Positions 63,786 to 64,000 of a stretch of DNA of 64,000 bases are shown piece after piece. This DNA is from Gari tellinella (lineage: Eukaryota; Mollusca; Bivalvia; Cardiida; Psammobiidae). Numbering within the stretch: the stretch's first letter is position 1; every line of letters starts with the position of its first letter. The stretch covers positions 102,782,794-102,846,793 of the forward strand of contig OV277858.1 of the NCBI GenBank assembly GCA_922989275.2, given 5' to 3'. Under the pieces are notes generated by a model, which searched no databases, was not told where the DNA came from, and was given only the letters and a program-made list of their open reading frames with translations. Both the position numbers and the translations under genes were made by a program.

Positions 63786-64000
63786 CACACTTAATTAAGC
63801 ATGCAGGAAGATTGCGATAAGATTGCAATAAGATTGCGACATAAGTAAGCGCGCACTACCTTAATTTTAAGATTATGCGTGCTTGTTTGGCAAAATTGAT
63901 TATTAATTTTTAGCGTGTGCAGCCTTAATAAGCGTGCATTCTTACTAGTGTGCAAGCGCACAAGCGTGCAATTGGAACAATCGCAATCTTATTAAGTGTG
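63786..64000. mobile_element. Inverted-repeat element reaching the window end
   Basis: CACACTTAATTAAG at the left and TCTTATTAAGTGTG at 63987-64000. Inside are GCGATAAGATTGCAATAAG on the left and ACAATCGCAATCTTAT on the right, plus many GCGTGC/GCGCGC words. The right boundary lies at or beyond the window edge. Confidence 0.7.

Larger units (their letters stand above)
37910..64000 (+). other. DCP1: Probable DCP1 intron 2 (continues beyond window)
   Basis: Begins with the GTAAGG donor. I could not recognise a third DCP1 exon in the remaining 26 kb, which is almost wholly transposon-derived. If the exon is here it is short or diverged. Confidence 0.5.

Overview
This is a 64-kb piece of an animal nuclear genome, AT-rich, intron-rich and dominated by transposons. 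The best host guess is a bivalve mollusc. That rests on the protein similarity of the one host gene found, on tRNA-derived SINEs whose body begins GGATGAGACGTT, and on dispersed AAGGGAGATAACTC and AGGTCA-type repeats that I associate with bivalves. No bacterial features, CRISPR arrays or rRNA genes are visible. The listed ORFs are short and, apart from transposon remnants, look like chance open frames.

One host gene is recognisable: DCP1, the mRNA-decapping activator, on the plus strand. Its first coding exon is 25003-25122 (40 codons). A 41-nt second coding exon lies at 37869-37909, after a 12.7-kb intron. The next exon is not recognisable in the window, so 37910-64000 is probably intron 2 in whole or part. 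The presumed promoter (24800-25002) lies just downstream of a large inverted-repeat transposon.

Almost everything else is mobile or tandem DNA. Five MITE-like classes recur and I name them here for reference. Class A, ends TTAACCCWTTACCCCATA, TTAA-bounded, core AAAGCAGGTTGAAAGTAAAG. Class B, ends TTAACTCTTTGCATGC, TTAA-bounded, core with GGATCCTGATGAGACGC. Class C, ends TTAACTC.TT..., TTAA-bounded, core GACCCTGATCAGAGGGCTCC. Class D, ends CAGGGCTCCAGATAAG, hAT-like with an 8-bp duplication in one clear case. Classes F and G, ends CAGTAAAACCTCTCTATTAC or CAGTCAAACCTGTGTTAA, TA-bounded, pogo/Tc1-like. All share one unusual plan: short terminal inverted repeats, dissimilar spacer arms, and a central near-perfect palindrome. 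A, F and G also share related core sequence although their ends and target sites differ.

Layout. 1-4560: paired perfect palindromes, D, F, A and C copies, and a 127-bp tandem array. 4570-8840: an 80-bp tandem array split by a 3.08-kb element that carries GTTCTTGAAC arrays, a LINE 3' end and a nested 1.19-kb hAT with a broken BED finger. 8900-20100: mainly MITEs plus one SINE. 20202-24312: an element with 55-bp terminal inverted repeats that holds a broken LINE. 25003-37909: DCP1 exons 1-2 and intron 1, with SINEs, a Tc1 element containing another TA-bounded element, many hairpin MITEs and a 31-bp minisatellite. 37910-64000: hairpin MITEs, many nested at TTAA sites, a LINE 3' fragment, a 70-bp-arm palindrome and an inverted-repeat element running off the end.
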